Part shown: one piece after another, positions 26,540 through 34,675 of the stretch | How the letters are laid out: every line of letters begins with the position of its first letter | Position numbering within the stretch: position 1 is the stretch's first letter | Made by a program: the position numbers and the translations under genes | The notes under the pieces: generated by a model | What the model was told of the DNA's origin: nothing | The model's input: only the letters and a program-made list of their open reading frames with translations | Databases searched by the model: none | Assembly: GCA_963750075.1 (NCBI GenBank) | Contig: CAVVPG010000004.1 | Span: 248,001-312,000 of the forward strand | Origin: Bog-473 sp963750075 | GTDB lineage: Bacteria; Actinomycetota; Acidimicrobiia; Acidimicrobiales; RAAP-2 | Direction of reading: 5' to 3' | Length of the DNA stretch: 64,000 nt

Positions 26540-27887
26540 CGGCAACACAGCGGCAGCCGACCGTTCTGTGGAACGCCGTCTGCGTGCCATCGGAGCCGAC
26601 TGGGCCAATCAGGGGGAAGCCCGCTGGGCGGCGTTCCAGCAGCGGCAACGACTCGAGGAGCGACGGCTCGCCAACGAGGAGTGGTACTGCCGGACGGAGC
26701 AGGATATGGAGCGATGGGACAGCGGTGAGACGGCCATGAAACGGCGACAGTTCGGATCTGTCCGCAGGCTCCCCTCGGGGCGGTGGCAGGCCAGCTACTG
26801 GCACGTGGGGCGCCGGCACATCGCCGCGGTGACGCTGCTCACCAAGGCCGACGCTAACGCCTACCTGGCGCACGTCGAGACCCAGATCCGGCGGGGCAGC
26901 TGGATCGACCCCTGGGGCGGACACGTCGGGTTCGCCGAATGGGCCGACGAGTGGAGGTCGACGATCGTCGACCTGCGGCCGTCGACCAAGGCACGGGACG
27001 TCGGCTACCTGGAGCGCTACGTCCTGCCTCGTTTCGGAGAGCTCGAACTGGGCGAGATCGACCACCTGATGGTGCGCGCCTGGGTTTCCGAGCTCAGTGC
27101 GTCCGGCCTTGCTCCGTCGACGACGACCAAGGCGGCGCAGCTGCTCAGCAAGATCATGCGGGCCGCCGTGCAGGCCGGCTATCTGCCGAAGTCGCCGTGC
27201 GACGGTGTCAAGCTCCCCCGGATCGAGCGGGTGGAGATGCGCTTCCTCGAGCCCGGCGAGGTCATGGCGCTGGCCGACGCCATGGACCCGCGCTACCGGA
27301 CGGCCGTGTTGCTCGCCGCCTACGGCGGCCTGCGCGGCAGGCGAGCTGTTCGGGCTGCGGGCCAAGCGGGTGGATCCCCTGCGTCGGACCGTCACCATCG
27401 CCGAGACGGTGGTCGACGTCGGTGGCCATCCCTATTTCGGGCCGCCCAAGACCCGGGCCGGTCGCCGCACGGTGCCGCTCCCCCGCGTGGCCGCCGATCC
27501 GCTGGCCGAGCACCTGCGCACCTATGACCGCCAGCCCGACGACCTCGTCTTCACCGCCCCGGAGGGCGGACCGGTGCAGCTCAACGTCTGGCGGCAGCGC
27601 TTCTGGGCCCCGGCGGTGCGCGACGCCGGGCTGGCGCACCTGCGGCCGCACGACCTGCGGCACACCGCGGTGGCGCTGTGGATGGCCGCCGGCGCCAATC
27701 CGAAGGAGGTGGCGGCACGGGCCGGACACACGTCGGTGAGCTTCACGCTCGACCGCTACGGGCACCTGCTGCCGGGCTCCGAGCAACGCCTGAACGACGC
27801 GCTCGACGCCTTGGCGGAGGGCGCACAGGCAACGGCTGAGGTCATGGACGACAGCGGCGAAGTGTCGCATCCGCGAGAAAAAGCGAT

Positions 27888-27912
27888 TTCGTTCGCGCAC
27901 GTAGCGCGCACG
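27888..27912 (+). repeat. Right copy of the 25-bp end repeat
   Basis: Identical to 9850-9874 and in the same orientation, 58 bases inside attR and within the end of the integrase gene. The core GCGCACGTAGCGCGC is partly symmetric. It is a candidate integrase arm site. Confidence 0.55.
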
Positions 27913-27970
27913 CCGGACGACCGTGATGAGTGGGTCAGCGACACGCAAGCCTCTGACCAGGACGAAAACA

Positions 27971-28013
27971 GTGGGCGCTGCGGGACTCGAACCCACGACC
28001 TCAGCCGTGTGAA
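27971..28013. repeat. attR: 43-bp direct repeat within tRNA-Val
   Basis: Identical to 9705-9747. It forms the 3' half of the intact tRNA gene, so the tRNA is regenerated by element-borne sequence after integration. Confidence 0.85.
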
Positions 28014-28045
28014 GGCTGCGCTCTAACCAGCTGAGCTAAGCGCCC
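27972..28045 (-). tRNA. tRNA-Val (anticodon CAC)
   Basis: The minus strand folds as a complete 74-base cloverleaf. It has a 7-bp acceptor stem (GGGCGCT/AGCGCCC), a D arm with GCTC/GAGC, an anticodon stem CAGCC/GGCTG around the loop TTCACAC (anticodon CAC), a T arm with TTCGAGT loop, and discriminator A. CCA is not encoded. It reads valine codon GTG. It is the integration target of the island, which lies directly downstream of its 3' end. Confidence 0.93.
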
Positions 28046-28148
28046 TTTCGGATTGGCGGACCACAACCGTAGCCTGCGACGAGTCGCCCACCTGCGGCGC
28101 CGGGGTGATTTTGGGGGGTCACAGTGGCGCCGGTACCCTGAATCCGAC

Positions 28149-28835
28149 ATGACGTGGACTTCCCCCGACAGCGGCGACCGACCCCAGTCCTGGAGCGCAC
28201 GACTCCTCGGCGTCTTCTCCGGACCGGCTGGCTCAGCTGGTGGCGGCGACAGGGTGAGCCCCACCGAGATCCTGCCGCCCGAGCAGCGCAAGGCCGCCAT
28301 GTCCACGCTCGATCCGATGGAGGCCAAGTGGACGCTCGGGGCGTTCCTCCTCGCCACGGTCGCCGGCGTCGCCATTCCCGCCTACATCATCGCCGCGAAC
28401 AAGGTCACCAAGCGGGGGAAGAACACGATCGCCGTCGCTCCCGATGCCAAGCTGCTCGGGGGGGTCCTGCTCCTCCTGTGCATCCTGGGGTTCCTGGCGC
28501 TGTGGAGGCGCAAGCGGACCTTCGTGGCCTTCGACCTCTTCCTGGTGGGTTTCGGCTTCACCCTCTTCGTCGGGCTCGTCGGGTTCGTCTTCATCCTGCT
28601 CGGTGGCTGGCTCATGCTCCGGGCCTGGAGGATCAACAAGTACGGCACCACCAATTCGAAGACGATCGCCCGCGAGGCGGCCGCTCGACCCCGGGGTCGA
28701 GAACGCAAGGAGGCCGCCGCCAAGGCCTCCGGCAAGAGCCCCGCCAAGGCCGGCACCCCCAGGCCGCCCACTGCCAACAAGCGCTACACCCCCAAGCAAC
28801 CTCCCCGGAGGAAGATCCCCAAGCCCACCGAGTAG
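28149..28835 (+). CDS. Membrane protein with basic C-terminal tail, unknown function
   Basis: A 228-residue protein with three hydrophobic helices (about residues 56-78, 96-112 and 120-150) and a long Lys/Arg/Pro/Ala-rich C-terminal tail (about 160-228). The start at 28149 follows a GTACCCT-like -10 region closely, so the message may be leaderless. I do not recognise a characterised family. It is the first backbone gene right of the island and is convergent with the TetR gene. Confidence 0.65.
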   Translation: MTWTSPDSGDRPQSWSARLLGVFSGPAGSAGGGDRVSPTEILPPEQRKAAMSTLDPMEAKWTLGAFLLATVAGVAIPAYIIAANKVTKRGKNTIAVAPDAKLLGGVLLLLCILGFLALWRRKRTFVAFDLFLVGFGFTLFVGLVGFVFILLGGWLMLRAWRINKYGTTNSKTIAREAAARPRGRERKEAAAKASGKSPAKAGTPRPPTANKRYTPKQPPRRKIPKPTE

Positions 28836-28841
28836 GCCTCC

Positions 28842-29444
28842 TCAGCCGGCGGGCTCGACCAGCAGCGCCGAACGCAAGAGTTGCAGTACGTCGGCGCGGC
28901 GTCGCACCAGTGAGCGCGCCGTCGGCTCCTCGCCCAGTGCCCGCAGCACCTCCACCTCGGTCACCATGCCGATCACCGTCGAGTAGATGGCCAGCAGCAA
29001 GAGCCGCGGGTCGTGACGCCGCATCGTGCCGGCGTCCATCTCGGCCTCCAAGAACGAGGAGGCCCGTTCGACGAGGGGCTCGAGGGCCAACGTCATCTGG
29101 GTCGCGGCGGGCGGCCCGAGGCGGCCCACCTCGCGCAGCAGCCCGAGCAGCTCCGGTTGGCGCGCCGCCAGGCGGAACACCGAGCGCACCACCGCCTCGA
29201 TCCTGGCCCACCCCTCCCCCGCGCCCCGCAACGCGGACTCGAGGGCTTCCGAGAGGTCGCCGGCGCTGCGGGCGATCACCGCCTCCAGGAGGGCGTCCTT
29301 GGACGGGAACCAGTAGAGGATCGACTGCTTCGTCAGGTCCAGACCCTTGGCCACGACGTCGAGCGAGGTCGCCTCGTACCCCCTGGTGGCGAACGACGAG
29401 AGGGCGGCATCGAGGATGCGATCGCTGGTCGAGGAGCTGGGCAC
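28842..29444 (-). CDS. TetR-family transcriptional regulator
   Basis: A 200-residue regulator with the TetR N-terminal HTH (RILDAALSSFATRGYEATSLDVVAKGLDLTKQS, with recognition helix near 33-44, then ILYWFPSKDALL). The C-terminal helical domain (about 60-200) would bind a ligand, plausibly an acyl-CoA or alcohol given its neighbours. It starts at a GTG, 46 bases from and divergent to the acyl-CoA reductase operon. A short palindrome lies in that gap, so it most likely represses the operon and itself. Confidence 0.85.
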   Translation of the reverse strand: MPSSSTSDRILDAALSSFATRGYEATSLDVVAKGLDLTKQSILYWFPSKDALLEAVIARSAGDLSEALESALRGAGEGWARIEAVVRSVFRLAARQPELLGLLREVGRLGPPAATQMTLALEPLVERASSFLEAEMDAGTMRRHDPRLLLLAIYSTVIGMVTEVEVLRALGEEPTARSLVRRRADVLQLLRSALLVEPAG

Positions 29445-29445
29445 T

Positions 29446-29457
29446 TACCAAATGGTA
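29446..29457. promoter_or_regulatory. Probable TetR operator
   Basis: TACCAAATGGTA has perfect 5-bp arms around AA. It lies directly upstream of the TetR start codon, in the 46-bp gap to the divergent reductase gene. Location and symmetry fit a shared operator; it is shorter than many TetR sites. Confidence 0.4.
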
Positions 29458-29490
29458 GACAGATTCGGCCTCGAGTGCTAGAAAATCTCG

Positions 29491-31836
29491 ATGCCTATCG
29501 AGCGGGATCTCCGGGGCAAGCGCTTCTTCATCACCGGCGCCACCGGCTTCCTGGGCACCGCCCTGGTCGAGCGCATCCTGCGTTGCGTCCCCGAGGCCGA
29601 GATCACCGTCCTGGTCCGGCCGGGACGGCGCGCCGACGCCGCCACCCGGCTGGCCCGCGAGGTGATCAAGAACGACTGCTTCGACCGCCTGCGCGCCGAG
29701 CTCGGCGACGCCTTCGGCGACGAGGTGGGACGCCGGGTGCGCGCCGTCGCCGGCGACGTCGGGCGTGACGGCCTCGGCTTGGACGACGAGGCCAGAGCCG
29801 CACTGAGGGAGGCCGACACGGTCATCCACTCGGCGGCCACCGTGTCCTTCGACGCGCCGCTGACCCAGGCGGTCGAGATCAACCTCCTGGGCCCGTCGCG
29901 GGTGGCGGCGGCCATCGCCGACACCGGGTCGGGCGCGCACCTGATCGCCGTCTCGACCGCCTACGTCGCCAGCACGCATCAGGGCGAGGCCAAGGAGGAG
30001 CTCCTCAGCGAGAACCGCTTCACGCTCGACGTCCCCTGGGAGGACGAGGTGGCGTCGGCGCGGCGGCTGCGCGACGACCTGCAGGCCGAGTCGCGTAAGC
30101 CCGAGCGGTTGCGCGAGTTCACGAAGAAGGCCCGGTCGGAGATCGGTGCCGCCGGCGACCACCTGATCGCGACACGGGCGGAGAAGGTGCGCGAGGAGTG
30201 GGTGAGCGACGAGCTCGTCAAGGCCGGGACGGCCCGCGCGCTCTCCCTCGGCTGGCCCGACGCCTACCCGTTCACGAAGGCGCTGGGCGAGCGGGCACTC
30301 GTCGAGCAGTGGGAGGGGAAGGTCCCGATCACCCTCGTGCGGCCGTCGATCATCGAGTCGGCCCTCGCCGAGCCGCGACCGGGCTGGATCAGAGGCTTCC
30401 GCATGGCGGAACCCATCATCGTGTCGTACGCCCGCGGGCTCCTGCGTGAGTTCCCCGGTGTCCCCGAGGGCATCGTCGACGTCATCCCCGTGGACCTGGT
30501 CGTGGCCGCCATCCTCGCCGTGGCCGCCCGCGGCCCCGAACCGGGAAGGCCGAAGGTCTACCAGGTGGCCTCCGGTGTGCGGAACCCGCTGCGCTACGGG
30601 CGACTCGTCGAGCTCTCGACGGACTTCTTTCAACGCAATCCCCTCTACGACGACCGCGGGCAGCCCATCAACGTGCCGGAATGGTCGTTCCCGGGCCGAG
30701 GCCGGGTGCAGCGCCAGCTCAGGCGCGCGGATGCCGTCATGACGCTGGCGGAGAAGCTGCTGACTGCCTTACCGATCCGGGGCAAGCAGGCGCAGTTGGC
30801 CGCCCGGATAGAGGACCGACACATTCTGGCCAAGCGTGCCCTGGGCTACGTCGAGCTCTATGGCGCCTACACGGAGACCGACGCGCGCTACCGGGTGGAC
30901 CACCTCATGGAGCTCTGGGCCTCCGGCGACGCCGCGGACCAGGAGCAGTTCGAATTCGACCCGGCCGCCATCGACTGGGACCGCTACGTCCACGAGATCC
31001 ACCTGCCGTCGGTGCTCGAACACACGCGCGTGCGCACCAAGCCCGGCAAGTCGGTGGTGGACAAGCGTCCGGACCGGCAGCGGCGGGCGATCGTGTCGCC
31101 GGACCGCCACCTGGCCGTGTTCGACCTCGAGCACACACTCATGTCCTCCAACGTCGTCGACACCTACGCCTGGCTGGCGAGCCGCCACCTGTCGCCGGCG
31201 CGGCGGGCGCGCTTCGTCGCCGACCTGGTGCGCCAGGGCCCGTCCCTGCTCGCGCTGGACCGTCGCGACCGCGGCGACTTCCTGCGCTCGTTCTACCTGA
31301 GGTTCGAGGACGCACCCATCGAGCAGTTGCGGGAGGACTCGTGGGAGCTGTTCCATCGCCAGCTGCTCACCCGGTCGTTCCCCGACGGGTTCGCCCGTGT
31401 GCGGGCGCACCGGGTCCTCGGACACCGCACGCTGTTGATCACCGGGGCACTCGACTTCATCATCGAGCCGATCCGACCTCTCTTCGACGACATCGTCTGC
31501 GCACGGATGGACGTGCACGACGGCCGGCTGACCGGGCACCTGACGACGCTGCCACCGATCGGCGAGGCACGGGCCATCCTGCTGGCCGATTACGCGGAGG
31601 AGCACTCGCTCTCGCTCGAGGAGTCCGTGGCGTACGCCGACTCGGCCAGCGACCTGGCCATGCTCGAGGCGGTCGGCTTCCCGGTCGCCGTGAACCCCGA
31701 GTCCCGTCTGTCGGCCATCGCGCGGCGGAGGGGCTGGCACGTGGAGCACTGGGCCAAGGCGCAGGGCGGGTCGCACCGGCCACTGCCCCTCGGGCCGTTT
31801 GACGTGAAGTCTCCCAAGGCGGTGATGGGCCGGTGA
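29491..31836 (+). CDS. Fatty acyl-CoA reductase (extended SDR) fused to HAD-IB hydrolase-like domain
   Basis: A 781-residue fusion. Residues 1-450 form an NAD(P)-binding male-sterility/FAR-type reductase: GATGFLG at 16-22 and catalytic Tyr259-x3-Lys263 (YPFTK). FAR enzymes reduce acyl-CoA to a fatty alcohol. Residues 540-760 form a HAD-IB domain (VFDLEHTL, then LLITGALDF and YADSASDLAMLEAVG). Its motif I is Asp545-x-Glu547-x-Thr, not Asp-x-Asp, so phosphatase activity is uncertain. It overlaps the next gene by four bases (GTGA) and heads a four-gene operon with alcohol dehydrogenase, LarA-like and PlsC genes. Confidence 0.85.
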   Translation: MPIERDLRGKRFFITGATGFLGTALVERILRCVPEAEITVLVRPGRRADAATRLAREVIKNDCFDRLRAELGDAFGDEVGRRVRAVAGDVGRDGLGLDDEARAALREADTVIHSAATVSFDAPLTQAVEINLLGPSRVAAAIADTGSGAHLIAVSTAYVASTHQGEAKEELLSENRFTLDVPWEDEVASARRLRDDLQAESRKPERLREFTKKARSEIGAAGDHLIATRAEKVREEWVSDELVKAGTARALSLGWPDAYPFTKALGERALVEQWEGKVPITLVRPSIIESALAEPRPGWIRGFRMAEPIIVSYARGLLREFPGVPEGIVDVIPVDLVVAAILAVAARGPEPGRPKVYQVASGVRNPLRYGRLVELSTDFFQRNPLYDDRGQPINVPEWSFPGRGRVQRQLRRADAVMTLAEKLLTALPIRGKQAQLAARIEDRHILAKRALGYVELYGAYTETDARYRVDHLMELWASGDAADQEQFEFDPAAIDWDRYVHEIHLPSVLEHTRVRTKPGKSVVDKRPDRQRRAIVSPDRHLAVFDLEHTLMSSNVVDTYAWLASRHLSPARRARFVADLVRQGPSLLALDRRDRGDFLRSFYLRFEDAPIEQLREDSWELFHRQLLTRSFPDGFARVRAHRVLGHRTLLITGALDFIIEPIRPLFDDIVCARMDVHDGRLTGHLTTLPPIGEARAILLADYAEEHSLSLEESVAYADSASDLAMLEAVGFPVAVNPESRLSAIARRRGWHVEHWAKAQGGSHRPLPLGPFDVKSPKAVMGR

Positions 31837-33089
31837 GCACGCTCCTGTTCGAGCGCTCGCTGCCGCGCTTCGCCGCGGCGCGGGTCGTGTCCACTCTGGG
31901 CTCCGGTCGTGCGGCCGGTGTCGGGCCGCTGCGGCTGGTCGAGCGCGACGCGCCCGCCTTGCCAGCCGACGGGTGGGTGCACGTCGAGCCGCTGCTGTCG
32001 GGGATCTGCGGCTCCGACCTCGCCACCCTGGACGGGCGCAGCTCGCGCTACTTCGAGGACATCGTGTCCTTCCCGTTCGTGCCGGGTCACGAAGTGGTGG
32101 GCACGGTGGCCCACGAGGCCAGCGCCGCCGACGGCGCCGCGTTGGCGGCGGGCACCCGGGTCGTGCTGCAGCCCGTGCTCGGGTGCGCCGCCCGTGGCAT
32201 CGAGCCGCGCTGCCCGGCCTGCCTGGCCGGGAACGTGGGGAACTGCGGGCACCTGGCTTTCGGCCACATCCGGCCCGGCCTGCAGACCGGGTTCTGCGCG
32301 GACACCGGTGGCGGGTGGTCGACGTCGGGACTCGTGGCCCACTCCAGCCAGCTCTACGCGGTGCCCGATGGGCTCAGCGACGCCGACGCCGTGACGGTGG
32401 AGCCCGTCGCCTGCGCGGTACACGCCGTGCTCGGGGCGCCGATCGAGGAGGGGGACATCGTGGCCGTCCTCGGCGCCGGGACACTCGGACTCCTGGTCAT
32501 CGCCGCGCTAAGCCACCTGGCGGCGTCGGGTCGCTGCCCCTCACCCTCCGCGCTCCTCGTCGGGGCGCGCTACGCGCACCAGCGGCGCCTGGCGCAGGAG
32601 CTGGGCGGCACGGAGGCCCTCCCGCCGGATCAGTTGGGCCGAGCGGTGCGCCGCCACTCGCGGTCCCTGTCGTACGGGGGGTCCTCCGGAATGACCGCGA
32701 CTCTCTCGGGTGGCGCGGACGTGGTCTTCGACTGCGTCGGCAGCACCGAGTCGATCGCTCAGGCTCTGGCCATGGTGCGGCCGCGCGGCACCGTCGCCCT
32801 TGTCGGCATGCCGGGCAAGGTCACCGTCGACCTGGCGCCGCTCTGGCACCGTGAGGTACGGCTGGCCGGTGCGTACGCCTACGGGACCGAGCGGCCCGCG
32901 GGCATGGACGATCGCGTCTCGACCTTCGCGCTGGCCTTCGAGGTGGTTGCCGCACAGCACACGGGTCGTCTGGTGTCCGCGACCTATCCCCTGACCCGCT
33001 TCGAGGACGCCGTGGCCCACGCCGGTGCCGCCGGCCGACGGGGAGCCGTCAAGATCGCATTCGACATACGGAAAGGAACTGCCCGATGA
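31833..33089 (+). CDS. Zinc-containing alcohol dehydrogenase (MDR superfamily)
   Basis: A 418-residue medium-chain dehydrogenase starting at GTG 31833 inside the previous stop. The catalytic zinc motif is GICGSDLATLDG near 51-62, with PGHEVVG near 82-88. A Cys-rich loop (RCPACLAGNVGNC) matches the structural zinc lobe. The nucleotide-binding motif is VLGAGTLGLL near 211-220. It should interconvert an alcohol and an aldehyde or ketone with NAD(P)H; fatty alcohol or aldehyde is a fair guess from its reductase partner. It overlaps the LarA-like gene by four bases. Confidence 0.85.
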   Translation: MSTLLFERSLPRFAAARVVSTLGSGRAAGVGPLRLVERDAPALPADGWVHVEPLLSGICGSDLATLDGRSSRYFEDIVSFPFVPGHEVVGTVAHEASAADGAALAAGTRVVLQPVLGCAARGIEPRCPACLAGNVGNCGHLAFGHIRPGLQTGFCADTGGGWSTSGLVAHSSQLYAVPDGLSDADAVTVEPVACAVHAVLGAPIEEGDIVAVLGAGTLGLLVIAALSHLAASGRCPSPSALLVGARYAHQRRLAQELGGTEALPPDQLGRAVRRHSRSLSYGGSSGMTATLSGGADVVFDCVGSTESIAQALAMVRPRGTVALVGMPGKVTVDLAPLWHREVRLAGAYAYGTERPAGMDDRVSTFALAFEVVAAQHTGRLVSATYPLTRFEDAVAHAGAAGRRGAVKIAFDIRKGTAR

Positions 33090-34675
33090 GCCGCCGACCC
33101 GGCTTCGTCCTCGAGGTGGACAAGTCGACGCCACCCACGCTGTTCTGGAACGGTGAGGGGTTCACCCTCGAGACGCTTCCGGAGGGCAGCCGGGTCATCT
33201 ACGCGCCGGAGCCCATGAAGGCCATCGAGGACCCGTACCGCGCCATCCGCCACGCGCTGCTGCACCCTACCGGCGACCGTGACCCGCTGCCGGCCCTCCT
33301 GCGTCCCGGCATGAAGCTCACGATCTGCTTCGACGACGTCTCGCTGCCCCTGCCCCCGATGGAGGCGCCGGACGCCAGGCAGATGGTCATCGAGACCGTC
33401 CTCGACATGGCGGCTGAGGCCGGCGTGGACGACGTCATGCTGGTCGCCGCGCTGGCGTTGCACCGCCGCATGACCGAAGACGAGTTGCGACATGCACTCG
33501 GGGACCGCGTCTACGACTCCTTCGCGCCGCACGGCCTGCTCACCCAGCACGACGCCGAGGATCCCGACAACCTCATCCACCTCGGTCAGACCGAGCAAGG
33601 CGAGGACGTGGAGATCAACAAGCGGGCGGCCACCTCGGACCTCCTCGTGTACGTCAACATCAACCTCGTCTCCATGGACGGCGGCCACAAGAGCGTGGCG
33701 ACCGGTCTGGCCAGCTACCGCAGCCTGCGGCACCACCACAACCCGCAGACGATGCGCCACTCGAAGTCGTTCATGGACCAGCCCTCCTCCGAACTCCACA
33801 CGTCGAACTGGCGCATGGGGAGGCTCATCGCCGAGGCGGGGGTCAAGGTCTTCCAGATTGAGACCACGCTCAACAACAACACGTTCCCGTCGAACTTCCA
33901 GTTCCTCCAGAAGCGGGAGTGGGAGTGGGGAATGCGCGACCGCGCCACCTTCGCCGCCACGTCAGCCGCGCTGGCCAAGACGCCACCCCGCGTCGCGCGG
34001 CAGATCTTCCAGGCGATCAAGTCCCCGCACGCACTGACCTCCGTCCAGGCCGGGGAAGTGGAGGCCGTCCACGCCCTCACGACATCGAACGTGTGGGCGC
34101 AGCAGGGTGTCGACGTCGAAGGTCAGACCGACATCCTCACCATGGGACTGCCCTACATCTGCCCCTACAACGTGAACTCCATCATGAACCCCATCCTCGT
34201 GGCCTGCCTGGGCCTGGGCTACTTCTTCAACATGTACCGGGGCCGGCCGCTCGTGCGCGAGGGCGGCGTCGTGATCATGCGGCACCCCACGCGGCCCGAG
34301 TTCCACCCTGGCCACCACCCGAGCTACATCGACTTCTACGAGCAGGTCCTCACCCAGACCGTCGACCCCGTGCAGATGCACAAGGAGTTCGAGGAGTCCT
34401 TCGCCACCGACCCGTGGTACGTGCACCTGTACCGGACGGGCCACGCGTACCACGGCGTGCACCCCTTCTACATGTGGTACTGGTGCGCCCACACGCTGGT
34501 CCACGTGGGCCGCGTCATCGTCGTCGGCGGTGACGCCGCAGCGGTGCGCCGTCTGGGATTCTCCCCGGCCAGCTCGCTCGACGACGCGCTGGAGATCGCG
34601 GCCGACGTCGTGGGACCGTCCCCGACCCTGACCCACATGCACAACCCGCCGATCTTCATGTCGGACGTCCACTGA
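33086..34675 (+). CDS. LarA-like protein (DUF2088; lactate racemase family), unknown substrate
   Basis: A 529-residue protein whose N-terminal 300 residues align with the LarA/DUF2088 fold: PGMKLTICFDDVSLP near 76-90, His126 in LALHRRMT, His155 in TQHDAEDPDN, and Lys202 in MDGGHKSVATGLASY. In lactate racemase the equivalent His pair is catalytic and the Lys carries the nickel-pincer nucleotide. The C-terminal part (about 330-529) is longer than in lactate racemase and His/Tyr/Trp-rich. None of the cofactor genes larB, larC or larE is in the window. It lies within a lipid-alcohol operon, so racemisation or epimerisation of a hydroxy-lipid is an inference only. Confidence 0.78.
   Translation: MSRRPGFVLEVDKSTPPTLFWNGEGFTLETLPEGSRVIYAPEPMKAIEDPYRAIRHALLHPTGDRDPLPALLRPGMKLTICFDDVSLPLPPMEAPDARQMVIETVLDMAAEAGVDDVMLVAALALHRRMTEDELRHALGDRVYDSFAPHGLLTQHDAEDPDNLIHLGQTEQGEDVEINKRAATSDLLVYVNINLVSMDGGHKSVATGLASYRSLRHHHNPQTMRHSKSFMDQPSSELHTSNWRMGRLIAEAGVKVFQIETTLNNNTFPSNFQFLQKREWEWGMRDRATFAATSAALAKTPPRVARQIFQAIKSPHALTSVQAGEVEAVHALTTSNVWAQQGVDVEGQTDILTMGLPYICPYNVNSIMNPILVACLGLGYFFNMYRGRPLVREGGVVIMRHPTRPEFHPGHHPSYIDFYEQVLTQTVDPVQMHKEFEESFATDPWYVHLYRTGHAYHGVHPFYMWYWCAHTLVHVGRVIVVGGDAAAVRRLGFSPASSLDDALEIAADVVGPSPTLTHMHNPPIFMSDVH

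Larger units (their letters stand above)
9705..28013. mobile_element. 18.3-kb integrative element in tRNA-Val, with Rep and integrase
   Basis: A perfect 43-bp direct repeat bounds this segment (9705-9747 and 27971-28013). The right copy is the 3' half of an intact tRNA-Val(CAC) gene, and the left copy is an orphan 3' half. This is the signature of tyrosine-integrase insertion into a tRNA gene. A matching integrase gene adjoins the right copy and a RepSA-like HUH initiator precedes it, a pairing known from actinomycete integrative elements such as pSAM2. The cargo covers toxin-antitoxin genes and stress or ion-homeostasis genes. I see no TraB/FtsK-like transfer gene and no excisionase, so it may be a defective or mobilisable form. 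Confidence 0.85.
26736..28026 (+). pseudogene. Tyrosine site-specific integrase, frameshifted
   Basis: The N-terminal part (26736-about 27333) has an Arm/AP2-like DNA-binding start (KRRQFGSVRRLPSGRWQASY) and the SAM-like core-binding domain. After YGGLR near 27333, one extra base in a G/C patch shifts the frame. The rest (to 28026) continues as AGELFGLRAKRV and the catalytic domain: HDLRHT, the second His in ARAGHTSVSFT, and the nucleophile Tyr in DRYGHLLPG. The joined product is about 429 residues with Arg-His-x-x-Arg-His-Tyr all present. Its last codons lie inside the tRNA gene. It catalyses integration into tRNA-Val. The break is either a true lesion or a consensus error. Confidence 0.85.

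Noticed and set aside
28633..30633. 666-codon frame on the minus strand across TetR and FAR genes
   Set aside because: It runs in the shadow of two well-supported genes, one on each strand, and encodes His/Arg/Gly-rich sequence with no fold.
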